Positions 34,211 to 45,958 of a stretch of 64,000 nucleotides of DNA are shown piece by piece. The stretch is taken from positions 109,611,468-109,675,467 of the forward strand of contig OW121743.1 of NCBI GenBank assembly GCA_933228675.1. The letters run 5' to 3'. This DNA comes from Stomorhina lunata. Taxonomy: Eukaryota; Arthropoda; Insecta; Diptera; Rhiniidae. The notes under the pieces are model-generated. The model was not told where the DNA came from, ran no database searches, and saw nothing but the letters and a program-made list of their open reading frames with translations. A program made the position numbers and the translations under genes. Positions within the stretch are counted from its first letter, which is position 1; the number at the start of each line of letters is the position of its first letter.

Positions 34211-35562
34211 TGTGTCATTTCAATATTTTCGATATTGATGTAATTCGAATATCACACAAATATGGTATTAATTTAAGCAAATCATAACTTTTGCTTGTCA
34301 AGTCAAGAGAGTAAACATTTTTCTGTCACGTTAACAAATTTGACAGTTTTTCTAATTTCTATCCTTTATCTTTTTTCTTAAGTGGCCATAATCCTTTCCT
34401 AGTAATTAAATCTTATTGGATACCTAAAATTTTATCACGATTTTCCTCGAAATCGTTAAATATTATTTCATTAAATTCATTTTCAATTATTAACAATTAC
34501 ATTTCCTTCCTCAAATCCTGGAAATATTTATTAATTTAATATTAATATTTAATGCTGAACAAAATGTAAGAGATACCCAAGAGATGGGCGTAATGAATTG
34601 ATACGCCAATAAGTTTTTTGCTATTTACTTATTTATTTATTATTGTTATTGCTATTGTTGCTGAAGGGAAAAAGAAACATAAATATTTGTACATTTACAA
34701 GGATATTTTGTAAGAAAACAATTTTACTAGAATAGAATAGTTTAGTGTAAACAAATTGAGGTATTATGTCATAAGGAAGACACAAACGTTTACAATAAGC
34801 GAAGCGATGACAATCAAATCAGTTAAGTATTTTCCGAAGGGGGAAAGAGAGGGGGTCAGACAAATATATATTGGCCTTAGATTTTCTTTGGCAATAAAAG
34901 AGTCTTAAAAGAATTTAATCATTCTAAAAAATGGAAATTTATTTATTTTTTTTAAGGCCGTGGGAAGAAATCGAATATAATATCTTTGAAGCTAAATGCC
35001 TAATTAAGAAACTTTTCCTTTCAAATTTACAAAAGCTTAAAATTTAGATTAATATTTCCCAAGTGTACGTGATCTAATTCTCTAATATTCTGGAAAAATT
35101 AGTGGAAACCAATACAAATTAAAATGTCACAATATTTATAAACGTTACAATGTGGATGCGATACACGATATCGCCGGCACACACAACCAGGGCAACGTTT
35201 TTATAATGCTTCAGCAAAAAACACAAGAGCCAAGTCATCGTATCATTCATTTGTTATTATTATTGATGATGATAGCCGCTAAATAATAACAAAAACAACT
35301 AAGAAACTATAATAGGTAGAGACCGACTATATAAGTTTACTACATTTTCGAATTGGGTTAAGTTTAGAAATGGCTTCAATATTGGACTACTGATTACTAG
35401 GGTGTATGTAAACGAAAAAGTATGACTTTAAATCAACCAGGCCGTTATTTGCTTAGCAAGTGAACAACAACAATTTACATTAAATAAGAAAACTTTTTCT
35501 AAAAACAACGCAAACAAAAATGCATACTAAACTAATGATAACAAAACATACAGCATACAAAA
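34211..35562. other. AT-rich spacer, no gene seen
   Basis: Includes a small GC-richer patch (gatatcgccggcacacacaa, about 35,168) and otherwise ordinary AT-rich DNA. No supported gene or RNA. Confidence 0.5.
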
Positions 35563-36390
35563 TTATTATACCCTTCACCACCATAGGTGGAAAGGGTATT
35601 ATAAGTTTGTGCTGATGTTTGTAACGCATGAAAATATTTGTCTTAGACCCACCTTTTAGTATACCAATAGACTTAGAATCACTTTCTGAGTCGATTTAGC
35701 GATGTCCGTCCGTCCGTCCGTCTATCTGGCTGGACGGCTGGCTGGCCGGCTGGCTGGACCCCCATGTAAACCTTGTAATCAAACTACAGGTCGCAATTCT
35801 AAAGATAATTTGATGAAATTTGGCGCAAATAATTTTTTTGATAATGGGACCATGGCTATTGAAATTGGTCAAAATCGATCTATTATTTATGGTACCTCCC
35901 ATAGGTCCCACTTCCCGGAATTGCTGTATTGGCCACAAATATCAATATTTTTTCATGAAATTTAAAACAGATACTGCTTATGTAAACTTAAATCACTGTA
36001 CCAAATTTCGTTGAAATCGGTCCACATTTGACCATAGCTCCCATACAAACTCTTCTTCAAAAACGCACTAAATGAGACAAAAAATCACTAAAACGCTCGT
36101 AAATCTAAAGATAATGAAAATTTTGAGTTAATTTTTTGCAAACATAATTTTTGTAACAACTGTAATCAATTTGCCAAATTTCGAGATAATCGGTCCACAT
36201 TTGACCCTAGCTCTCATATAAGTCCAAATGACGGAAACAGGTTGAATATATACGTTTTGAGAAAATGTTTGTATGATGGCAAAATTTAGCAAATATTTGT
36301 CTTTATACAGGAAAAATAACACCTTTGACCTTAGTGGTGAAGGGTATCGTATGGTCGGCTTGACCGACTATAGCGCTTTCTTACTTGTTT
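35563..36390 (+). repeat. DINE/Helentron-like dispersed repeat, family 1, near full length
   Basis: Left end ATTATACCCTTCACCACC, with GGAAAGGGTATTATAAG just inside it. Then gtataccaatagacttagaa, a GTCC/GGCT microsatellite (35,703-35,757), two copies of an atcggtccacatttgacc block, GGTGAAGGGTATCG, a hairpin at 36,352-36,370 (TGGTCGG/CCGACTA) and the end tttcttacttgttt. It is the inverse orientation of the 5.4 kb copy. Short frames inside (35,696-36,322) are artefacts. Class is inferred from structure. Confidence 0.75.
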
Positions 36391-36498
36391 TTTTTTTTAA
36401 GTTCGCATTCTCATTTTAATATTGAACAATTCCATTTAAAAACGCTCATATGGCCAATATTGCTTTAAAGTTTATTTGATACATTTTAGAAATGGTCC

Positions 36499-36566
36499 GT
36501 TACAAACATTAATACAAACGTCATATACCCCTGGTCTTCCATTTTCGTATAGTTCACAACAAATTA
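36499..36566 (+). repeat. Short dispersed repeat, copy 1
   Basis: gttacaaacattaatacaaa followed by cattttcgtatagttcacaa recurs at 40,243-40,306 with a handful of differences. Its nature is unknown. Confidence 0.6.
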
Positions 36567-36599
36567 CAGTGGCTAACAAGATAAATTACTTTGATTATT

Positions 36600-37290
36600 A
36601 CCTTTTAGTATACCAATAGACTTAGAATCACTTTCTGAGTCGATTTAGCGATGTCAGTCCGTCCGTCCGTCTGGCTGGTCACTCATGTAAACCATGTAAT
36701 CAGTTTATAGGTCGCAATTCTGAAGATAATTTGATGAAATTTGGCACAGATAATTTTTTTTTAAAGTGGGAACATGGCTATTGAAATTCGTCAAAATCGT
36801 TTGATTATTTATGGTACCTCCTATAGGGGTCACTTCCCGGAATTGATATATAGGCCACAAATATCAATATATATTCATAAAATTTAACATAAATACTGCT
36901 TATGTAAACTGAAATCAATGTACATAATTTCGTTGAAATCGGTCCACAATTGATCATAGCTCCCATACAAACTCTTCTGTCAAAACGCACTAAATGAGAC
37001 AAAAATCGTTAAAACGGTCGTAAATCTGAAGATATTGAGAATTTTAAATTTATTGTTTGCATACATAATTGTAATCAATTTGGCAAATTTCGACATAATA
37101 GGTTCACTAGCTGTCATATAAATCCAAATGACGAAAACGGCTTTAATATATAAGATTTGAAAAAATGTTTGTATGATGGAAAAATTTAGCAAATATTTTT
37201 CCTTATTCAGAAAAAATAACACCTTTGATGTTTGTGGTGAAGGGTCTCGTATGGTCGGGCTTGACCAACTATAGCACTTTCTTACTTGTT
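36600..37290 (+). repeat. DINE/Helentron-like dispersed repeat, family 1, 5'-truncated copy
   Basis: Starts at ccttttagtataccaataga, equivalent to about 35,652 of the longer copy, so roughly 90 bp of the left end is missing. It keeps the GTCC microsatellite (shorter), both tcggtccaca-type blocks, the hairpin region (GGTCGGGCTTGACCAAC, one arm mutated) and the cttacttgttttt end. Confidence 0.75.
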
Positions 37291-37500
37291 TTTTCTCTTT
37301 TTAAGACTGAGCACTACTTTAGTTCTCTCCATTTGGCCAAAGTTTTTTTATAGTGTACTATACCTAAGGATGTTGTACATTTGTAAAACAGACCCAAAAT
37401 AGGTGTACTTGTATATGCAGAGATTATAACTAAATTTTACAGAAATATAACCTGATATCTAAACTAGATGCTGTTGGAAGAAACTATGATCCTTTAGCAT

Positions 37501-37861
37501 TTAACCCTTTTATGTTATTTGTTGCCTATAAGCAACTTTGTTAATTTTTGCAACTAAAAGTTTTGTTTTTGCAAACTGTTTTTTTTTTTTCTAAGATGTA
37601 ATTAACATCTGTAAAAGAGCAATTACGTAGAACCATTTTTTATATAAAAAATGTGTAAAGAATTGTTTTACAAAAATTCAAATAAAAACGAAAAGTGGGG
37701 GGAATAAAAAAAAGTGAATTTTATTATAAATAACAGTTAAGAAAATGAAATAAAGTTGGTAAAACATTAAAAAGGTTGTTATTTTTATTTCAAAAACTTT
37801 ATAAACACAATGTTGCTTATAAGTAACATCTTATAACAATCTTATAGCATTTAAGGGTTAA
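37501..37861. mobile_element. piggyBac-like MITE, 361 bp
   Basis: Begins TTAACCCTT and ends AAGGGTTAA, so both ends carry the TTAA target with CCCTT termini typical of the piggyBac group. Inside each end lies a second inverted block, GTTGCCTATAAGCAAC on the left and GTTGCTTATAAGTAAC on the right. Both blocks are near-palindromes. The interior is AT-rich with no frame. Family assignment rests on the termini only. Confidence 0.6.
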
Positions 37862-39059
37862 GAACAAGAAGTATTTTTTTACTTTTTTCAGTCAGTTAAT
37901 TCTAGACCAATTGCACTGGTCGGTCAACAATAAAAATAACTAACTATTAACTTCGATGTATTGTGGCCCCCTAAGTACAAAAACACCAAAAATTTAAAAT
38001 TCTATGGATAACATTTTTTAAATTTTCTTTCTAAAATTACCGATTTTCACAGAGGTCGTTCAGTTGATTTTATCATATATTGGGAATGGCTTATCTAAAT
38101 ACGTTGAATGAAACACCGTCGAACTCACCACAAAACTTTCTTTAAGTCTTGATATGACAATTTTTTCATATGGTCGACGGTTGTGGAGTTTTTTACATAA
38201 AAATATTAAACAAATTTATTTTTTGCAAAATCGAAAAATTTTTATTTTTCATAAATTCATAAAAAATCGAAAAAGTCAAAGTGTTAACATCCTCATGATC
38301 CTGAAACTATGAAAGTTCTTAACAATATAAGCCTAATATTATGAAAATCCATCAATTTGAAATGATTTTACTAAAAATAAATTAAAAACTTTGCAAAAAT
38401 GTTTCATATGAAAAATTAAAGAAATTAATAAAATTATGTAGAATTTTCAAAAAGCTTAATGAGACTTGGCATTGCTACTCACTTCATTAACCTTTTTGTT
38501 CACAAAATCACTATTTATGAATGGATTTTTTGGAAATGAGGTTCATTTTATTTAAAACATTCACAGTTTTATGACCATGTAATCAAAATTGTATATGGGT
38601 AAAAATCAAACAGTTTTTATTCCATTGAAATCGACTTTCAACTCGAATAATTTTTGTAACCTTAGGAGTTCGAAAAATCTAATTACAGATCTTGAACTCG
38701 CAAAAACTTCTGTATACTGAACACAATATACTTAATGGCTGCCAAAATTTGAAGCACGTTTTCGCCAATTTTTAATTGTTTTCGCATATTTTTTGGCTCC
38801 TCAAATAATTCCAAAAAAATCGATAACGATTTGTAGATCTTTCAATTTTGCATCGTTTGATATATATCTCGTTAATGTACTCCATATAGGTATAACATAC
38901 GACAGGTGTTAATAACGAAAACTTGAGCGTAATTTTTTTAAAATATCGGTTTTTCTTGGAGCACACTCGGAAATATGAATGAAAATTTCAAAACTACCGC
39001 GTAAATCGAGTTTTTTGCTATTTAGCACCTTAAAGCAAAAGTCGGTTTTTAAATTTCTC
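37862..39059. other. AT-rich spacer, no gene seen
   Basis: No repeat structure obvious by eye. Small frames (for example 38,772-38,966 minus) have no domain. Confidence 0.45.
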
Positions 39060-40045
39060 GGTTTTGAAAACCAATGCTGGTATTATTTGGTGTTATGAAA
39101 CCAAGTCGATTTTGTTATTATTGGTTTGAAATCAAACAAAATGTTCGAATCAATTGTTTATTATTTCATTTGAATTTTTTGTGAAACATCAAAAATCAAA
39201 TAAAAAATAAAATAAAAATTATTAAAAAAAATAATTTGAAGAAAAATTTTCAGTTTTTTGCGATGTTTGTGATATAGGTATAAAAAACGCTGCTATTTGG
39301 AAAAATGAAGCTTGTATACCCCAACATAATGGAATGACCGAATTGCGGACTGAAAAAAAATTAATCTACCTACACCAAGAAACAAACCACAGTCAATCAA
39401 AGGACGGTTGTCACTTACATGGGATATCCGTTAAATTGATATGCATTTGCTTCTTTTTTATTTTTGTCGATAAGGTTCATTGATTCCAAGGACACAAAAA
39501 AGTACCAAAACTTGCTTTTATCTTATTACATGAAAACAAATCCTATGCAGACTTTTCACCCATCTCTTTTTATTTGAAAGTTAAAGCTAATAAGTACCAA
39601 AAATTATTTTTTTATTTTTCTCCCCTTTTTTTCGAAAATTACTTACCACTTGTGCTGTTATTTTTGTAGCTGATCCAAACTCGATTTAAATGTTAGTTCT
39701 ATTGTTTTTAGTTTGGGAATCATATCGTTACTGAATTTACCCTTTTTTATCCCACACAAGGCCGAATTATCAAAAATCCGTTCTTAGTGGATCTTTAAAT
39801 CGAAAAAGGCACCAGCTGGCCAGTAACGCCTTTGTTTTAAATAGATATACCAATTTTGAAATGAAATCTGTTAACTGTAAGTTGCTTAGTTTATTTCCAA
39901 TACTAAACCAATAATATTATTTTCTGTGACACATAAAACCAATAGAAAACGTAGTTCGAAAATTAATATTGGAATTCATGACACCAATTTATTTTTTGTC
40001 GTTTTCAAAACCAATACCAATGAAATTGGTTTCTATGACACCCCT
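39060..40045. mobile_element. Possible inverted-repeat element of about 1 kb
   Basis: GGTGTTATGAAACCAA at 39,089-39,104 faces TTGGTTTCTATGACACC at 40,026-40,042. Next to each lies a further block of the type ttttgaaaaccaat / attggtttgaaa, and ACCAATA motifs recur near both ends. Outer boundaries and any target duplication are not clear. Could be an old MITE or foldback element. Confidence 0.35.
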
Positions 40046-41429
40046 GATTAATTTCGAGTACTATTTCCAGTTCTATATTTTCAAAGTTTTTCATGATCGC
40101 ATTTTTATATCCTAAAATATGACTGAAAAGGATATGTTATAATCTTTCTAAAGATGTAAAAATGTATGTTATTGAAAAACTTTATTGGAAATTCGTAAAA
40201 TATAATTTGATTTAAGAGATGATGGGAAAATAAATTTTTGTAAGTTACAAACATTAACACAAAAGTCATACACCCCTCCATTTTCGTATAGTTCACAACA
40301 AATTATTAATACTCCAAGATATGATACCAAAAACAATCTTAAGAACACTAAACAACCAAGAGAAGACCATAAAATGCCAAATGGCGCATATTGACTTTGA
40401 CAATTGAAGCAGAATTTGATGGTATTTATTGAAGTGACGCGTAAGGAAGTCCCAAAAAAATGTGACACCAGAAATAAAACATAATAAAGAATATTAAGAG
40501 CAAAGCTCTAAAAAACCAAATATCAAGTATTAAAAAATACCAAAATATCAACAGCAACTTCATAAGTATCTGGAGAATATTATAAAAAAAAACAGCAACT
40601 ACTTTCACTAAAACTACCCAAAGAAGAAAAAAGCAGGGTATAAATATTTTTTAACATAGAAAAATTATATTAATAAAGCACTAGACTAGAGCAAAAAAAA
40701 TCCACAAAATCTATTCATTTGAAAAAATAAGAAGCAGGACAAGTTGCTAAATATATCAAACATTTGGACAGGGTATTCAAATTGAAACATTTTTTATTTT
40801 CAAACTATGGGGGAGATTTGGGAATAAGTCTAAAATAAAAAAAAAAAAAGAAAAACAGGGCGAGGTGCCAAAATAAAGTAAAAGTATTTGAAATGAGGAT
40901 TTTTTTAATAATATGCCCAACAGACGTTACTTGTCTAAAATGGAAGTAGAAAATATTGATTCTTAATAATATTTATACAATATTTTATGACTAAAAAGTA
41001 AAAGTCACAATATTTTCTTAAGTAATATAAAAAATGGAAAAATATCGAAAAAAGATTTATTGATTTAAGATGCTTAAAAAAACTAAAAAAAATTTCATAA
41101 TATTAGATATTTTAGGAATTTAGTAATTACAAAAATTTGAATATTTTTAGTAAAGAATGTTATAAACAATTAAACTTAATTAAGACACAAACTTTTCAAA
41201 TACTGAAGAAATCGTATATTAGCTCAAAGACCCTATATATAATATATAGCACTTCCATATATTGATTTAAAGTATGGTCATTTTAAAAAGTCCCATATGA
41301 AAAGAGTATAACGCATTTACTCTAATTCGGAAATAACTAAAACAACTAATTATCATCCAATGAGAGATTGATTAGTTTATTTTTACTGTAAAAAATGGAG
41401 TGGAGTAGTTTAATGTACGAAAGCAATAT
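40046..41429. other. AT-rich spacer, no gene seen
   Basis: Contains the second copy of the short repeat at 40,243-40,306. Overlapping minus frames at 40,105-40,608 lack any recognisable domain and cross that repeat, which argues against a gene. Confidence 0.45.
40243..40306 (+). repeat. Short dispersed repeat, copy 2
   Basis: gttacaaacattaacacaaa followed by cattttcgtatagttcacaa; counterpart of 36,499-36,566, with a small deletion in the middle. Confidence 0.6.
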
Positions 41430-44400
41430 AAATTTTTTTTTATAGAAAATTTGTCGGTATAAAAATTAAAAATTAAAAAATTTTTCGGTCTAAAAATTTT
41501 TTATAAAAAGTTTTTCGGTCTAAAATTTTTTATAGAAAATTTTTCTGTATACAAATTTTTTTAAGAACATTTTCGGTATAAAATTTTTTTAAGAAAAATT
41601 TTCGGTATAAATTTTTTTTTATAGAAAATTTTTTGGTATAAAATTTTTTTTATAGAAAATTTTTCTGTATAAAAATAAGGAAACTTTCTAGTTTCCAGTT
41701 TCTGTCAAAAATTTTATGACAGAAACTATTTCGGTCTAAAATTTTTCTGTATAAAAATATTTTTTCGGTGAAATTTAAAAAAAAAAATTTTTCGATTAAA
41801 AAATTTTTAATAGATTTTTTAGTATTAAAATTTTGTATAGAAAAATTTTCCATATAAAAGTTTTGTATAGAAAAATTTTGTAAAGAAAATTTTTGGTAGA
41901 AACATATTTTTTATAAAAAAATGTTTCGGTATAAAAATTTTGTCTAAAAAATTTTTATGGTATAAAAACTTGTTATAGAATTTTCTGTGGCATCAAATGT
42001 TTTAGACTATTTTTCGGTCAAAAAGTTTTTTCTAGAAAATTCTTCGGTGTAAAAATTTTTATAGAAAATTATCCTGTATAAAATTTTTTATTAAAACTTT
42101 TTCGGTATAAAAATTTTTTAAAGAAAATTTTTTAGTATAAAAATTAAGAAATTTAAAAAAAAGTTTTTTTGTATAAAAATTTTTTATAGAAAATATTTTG
42201 GAATAAAAATTGTTTATAGAAAATTTTCGGTATGAACATTTTTTATAAAACAAACTTTTCGGTATAAAAATATTTTACAAAAAAACTTCGGTATAAAGTT
42301 TTTTAATTTTGTAGACAATTTTTTGATATACAACTTTTTTATAGAAAATTTTTTGAAATAAAAATTTTTTATAGGAAAATTTTCGGTATACATACGATTT
42401 TTTTAAAGAAAACTTTTTGCTACACAAATTTTTTAAGGAAAATCTTTCAGAAAGAAAACTTTGTTAGAAAAATTTTCATAGAAAATTTTTTGAAGAAAAA
42501 TTTCGTTGTAAAAATTTTTAAAGAAATTTTCGGTATAAAAATTTTTTTTTTCAGATAATTTGTTGGTATAAAATTTTTTTACAGAAAATTTTTCGGAATA
42601 AATATTTCTTATAGAAAATTTTTCGGTATAAAAATTTTTTATAGAAAATTTTTCAGTATAAAAATTTTTGATAGAAAATTTTTCGGTATAAAAATTTTTT
42701 ATAGAAAATTTTTCAGTATAAAAATTTTTGATAGAAAATTTTTCGGTATACAAATTTTTAAAGAAAATTTTTCTGTATAAAAATTGTTTGAAGAAAATTT
42801 TTCGGTATAAAAATTTTTCATAGAAAATTTTTCGGTATAAAAATTTTTTATAGAAAAATTTTCGGTATACAAATATAATTTTTTATAGAAAATTTTTCGG
42901 TATTAAACTTTTTGTAGAAAATTTTTTGGTTTTAAAAAATGTTTTATAGAAAATTATTCGGTATAAAAACTTTTATAGAAAATTTTTTGGTATAAAAATT
43001 TTTTATAGAAAATTTTTTTGTGTAAAAATTATTTATAGAAAATTTTTCGATCTAAAAATTTATTATAATACATTTTTCGGTCTAAAAATTGTTTATAGAA
43101 AATTTTTCGGTCTAAAAATTTTGTATAAAAATTTTTTTGTTCTAAAATTTGATATTGATCATTTTTCTGTATAAAAATTAAGAAAGAAATTTTTTATAGA
43201 AAATTTTTCGGCATAAAAATTGTTTATAGAAAATTTTTCGATATAAATTTTTTGTATAGAAAATTTTTTTGTATAAAAATTTTTGATAGAAAATTTTTTT
43301 GTATAGAAATTTTTGATAGAAAATTATTCTGTATAAAATTTTTTTATAGAAAATTATTCTGTATAAAAATTTATATAGAAAATTTTTCGGTATAAAAATT
43401 TTTATAGAAAATTTTTCGGTATAAAAATTTTTATAGAAAATTTTTCGGTATAAAAATTTATTATAGAAAATTTTTCGGTATAAAAATTTTTTGTAGAAAA
43501 TTTTCCGGTATAAAAATTAAAAAATTATAAAAAAAAATTTCGGTCTAAAAATTTTTTATAGGAAATTTTTTGGACCAAATTGTTTTTATAGAAAATTTTT
43601 CTGTATAAAAAGTCTTTTAAGAAAAATTTTCAGTATAAAATTTCTTTGTAGAAAATTTTTTTACATAAACATTTTTCGGTATAAAAATTGAGAAATTATT
43701 ATTTTATAGAAAAATTTCCGGTATACGATTTTTTTTCAAGAAAATTTTTTCCTACACAAATTTTTTTATACTAAATTTTTTGGTATAAAAATTTTTGACA
43801 GAATTTAGATGGTAAAACAATTTTTATAGAAAACTTTGGTTTGAAAAATTTTTATAGAAAATGTTTTTAAAGAAAATTTTCGATATAAAATTTTTTTATA
43901 GAAAATTTTTCGGTATAAAAATTTTTTATAGAAAGTTTTTCGGTATAAAAATTTTTAATAGAAAATTTTTCGGTAAAAAAGTTTTATAGAAAATTTTTCA
44001 ATTAAAAAGTTTAATAGAAAATTCTTCGGTATAAAAAAAATTTCTGCATAAATTTTTCTCTATAAAAATTTTTATAGAAAATTTTTCGATTAAAAAGTTT
44101 TATAGAAAATTCTTCGGTATAAACAAAAATTTTCTACATAAGTTTTTCGCTATAACAAATTTTATAGAAAATTTTGAGCTTTAAAAATTTTTTAAAGGAA
44201 AAAATTTCGCCTTAAAAATTTTTTATAGAAAACTTTTCAATAAAAAAGTTTTAATAGAGATTTTTTGCTATAAAAATTATAAATAGAAATGTTTCTATAT
44301 AAAAATTTTCTATAGAAAACATTTTTTAAATCGAAGAATTTTCTATAGAAATTTTTTTTATTCCGGAAAATTTTCTATAAAATTTTATTTTACCGAAAAA

Positions 44401-44665
44401 AATTCTATAAGAAATTTTTAAAGAAAAACTTTCTTCACAAAATTGTTATACCGAAAAATATTAGAAGATTTTTCGGTATAAAAATTTTTTATAAAAAAGT
44501 TTTCGGTATAAATTTTTTTTTTTTAATTTTTAGGCATAAACATTTTCTATAGAAAATGTTTCGGTATTAAAATTTTGTATAGAAAATTTTGGGTATTAAA
44601 ATTTTTACGAGAAAATTTTTCGTTATTAAAATTTTCTTTGAGAAAATTTTTCTGTATAAAAATCG
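41430..44665 (-). repeat. CTATAG-family satellite array, CGGTAT variant
   Basis: Units of about 29-30 bp: TATAG, A4, T5, CGGTAT, A4-5, T4-6. CGGTAT is the reverse complement of ATACCG, so this array is inverted relative to the one at 32.2-34.2 kb. It is highly diverged, with best copies at 42,590-42,760 and 43,380-43,500. CGGTCT is a frequent sub-variant near both 41,490 and 43,080. The palindromic CTATAG is mostly degraded to TTATAG. Frames such as 42,433-42,753 are repeat artefacts. Confidence 0.92.
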
Positions 44666-45958
44666 ATCCAGATGACCCTTATAGAATATACTTCACTTCA
44701 GAATAGAGTATCAGATATTGACTTAATCCATTGATCTCAAGCCAACGAGAATTTTCGAAAATCAATCATATCCGTTTGTCGTGAAAACAAATATAGCTAT
44801 ATACCCCATGGTGCTCTTCAATCTAATTAAAATCTTGGCAAAGTCATATGTCCATGGAAAATATAATGCTAATTTTAAAATAACTAGCAAAAACATTTTA
44901 CAATCAATCACATACATAATTATTTGACATAAAATTTTTGTTGAATGCACTTTTGCTGAAAATAATTTCAAATGTAACTTAATTTAAAATACATATTTGA
45001 AATAACTTATTAAAATCATTTTAAATGTAATGTTCTATTTGTTATTTGTTTGTTGTAGATTTTATAATTATTATTGATTTCTGTCTATAACTCGAACTTT
45101 ACAATGACCAGAATATATTCGTTAAATTGTCATTTGATATAAAGGGGTCAGATGTGTACGATTTTAGAGTATGTATTGAATAAATTTCTACTTATGTAGA
45201 AATAGTTATAAAAATTTTTATTGTTTGTAATGTGAATTGTATTGTTCAGAAATAAATTGGTAAGCTTCCAGGCATATAATAATTTAGTTGCTATTACGAG
45301 CAAATTTATTTATTTATTTGCAGCCATATTTAATGTAATTTTATATTTAAGCATAAATATTTATATTTTGTAATTTATTCTACACATTGTATTTAATATT
45401 ATAGTGGAGTACAATTTATGTAGATATTTTTCTTTTTTGTTTTCATTTTATGAATTTAATTTATTTTAAGTTTTCTATAAACTTATTTTTTTAAATAATT
45501 AATTCAATTCATGTGGTTAATGTGAAAAGAATTTGTTGACATTTTTTCTTTAAATTTCATATTTATATTCTAAAAACTATAATATATGTATATTACAAAA
45601 CTTTTTCTTAACAAAATTTAAAATATGTTTACAATTTGCATATTTAAATTACTTATTTATTAGTAATTTATTAAAATATTTTTGCTTTCAGAAATATTAT
45701 GGTTTATATAGTTAAATTTTAATTTTTTAGAAACATATTTGAGGTCGAAATATTTTAAAGCTATTTCAAATAAATTACATAGAATATTCTATTGCACTGC
45801 TTATCAAAGAGCTTTGGTTTTAAATATCAATTGTTTACCCTTTCCACATTAGGGTGACAGGAAAATTTTTCTTTGATTTCAAATGCGTTTCAACGTAATT
45901 TTATAACACTAGGTCTAAAAGTTTAGTTCTGAAAATTTGAGACAAATCGGACTTTTTT
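44666..45958. other. AT-rich spacer, no gene seen
   Basis: Ordinary very AT-rich DNA, no supported feature. A 69-codon minus frame (44,762-44,971) has no domain. Confidence 0.45.

Noticed and set aside
40105..40608. Cluster of overlapping minus frames
   Set aside because: They cross a dispersed repeat and have AT-driven composition; no exon signature.
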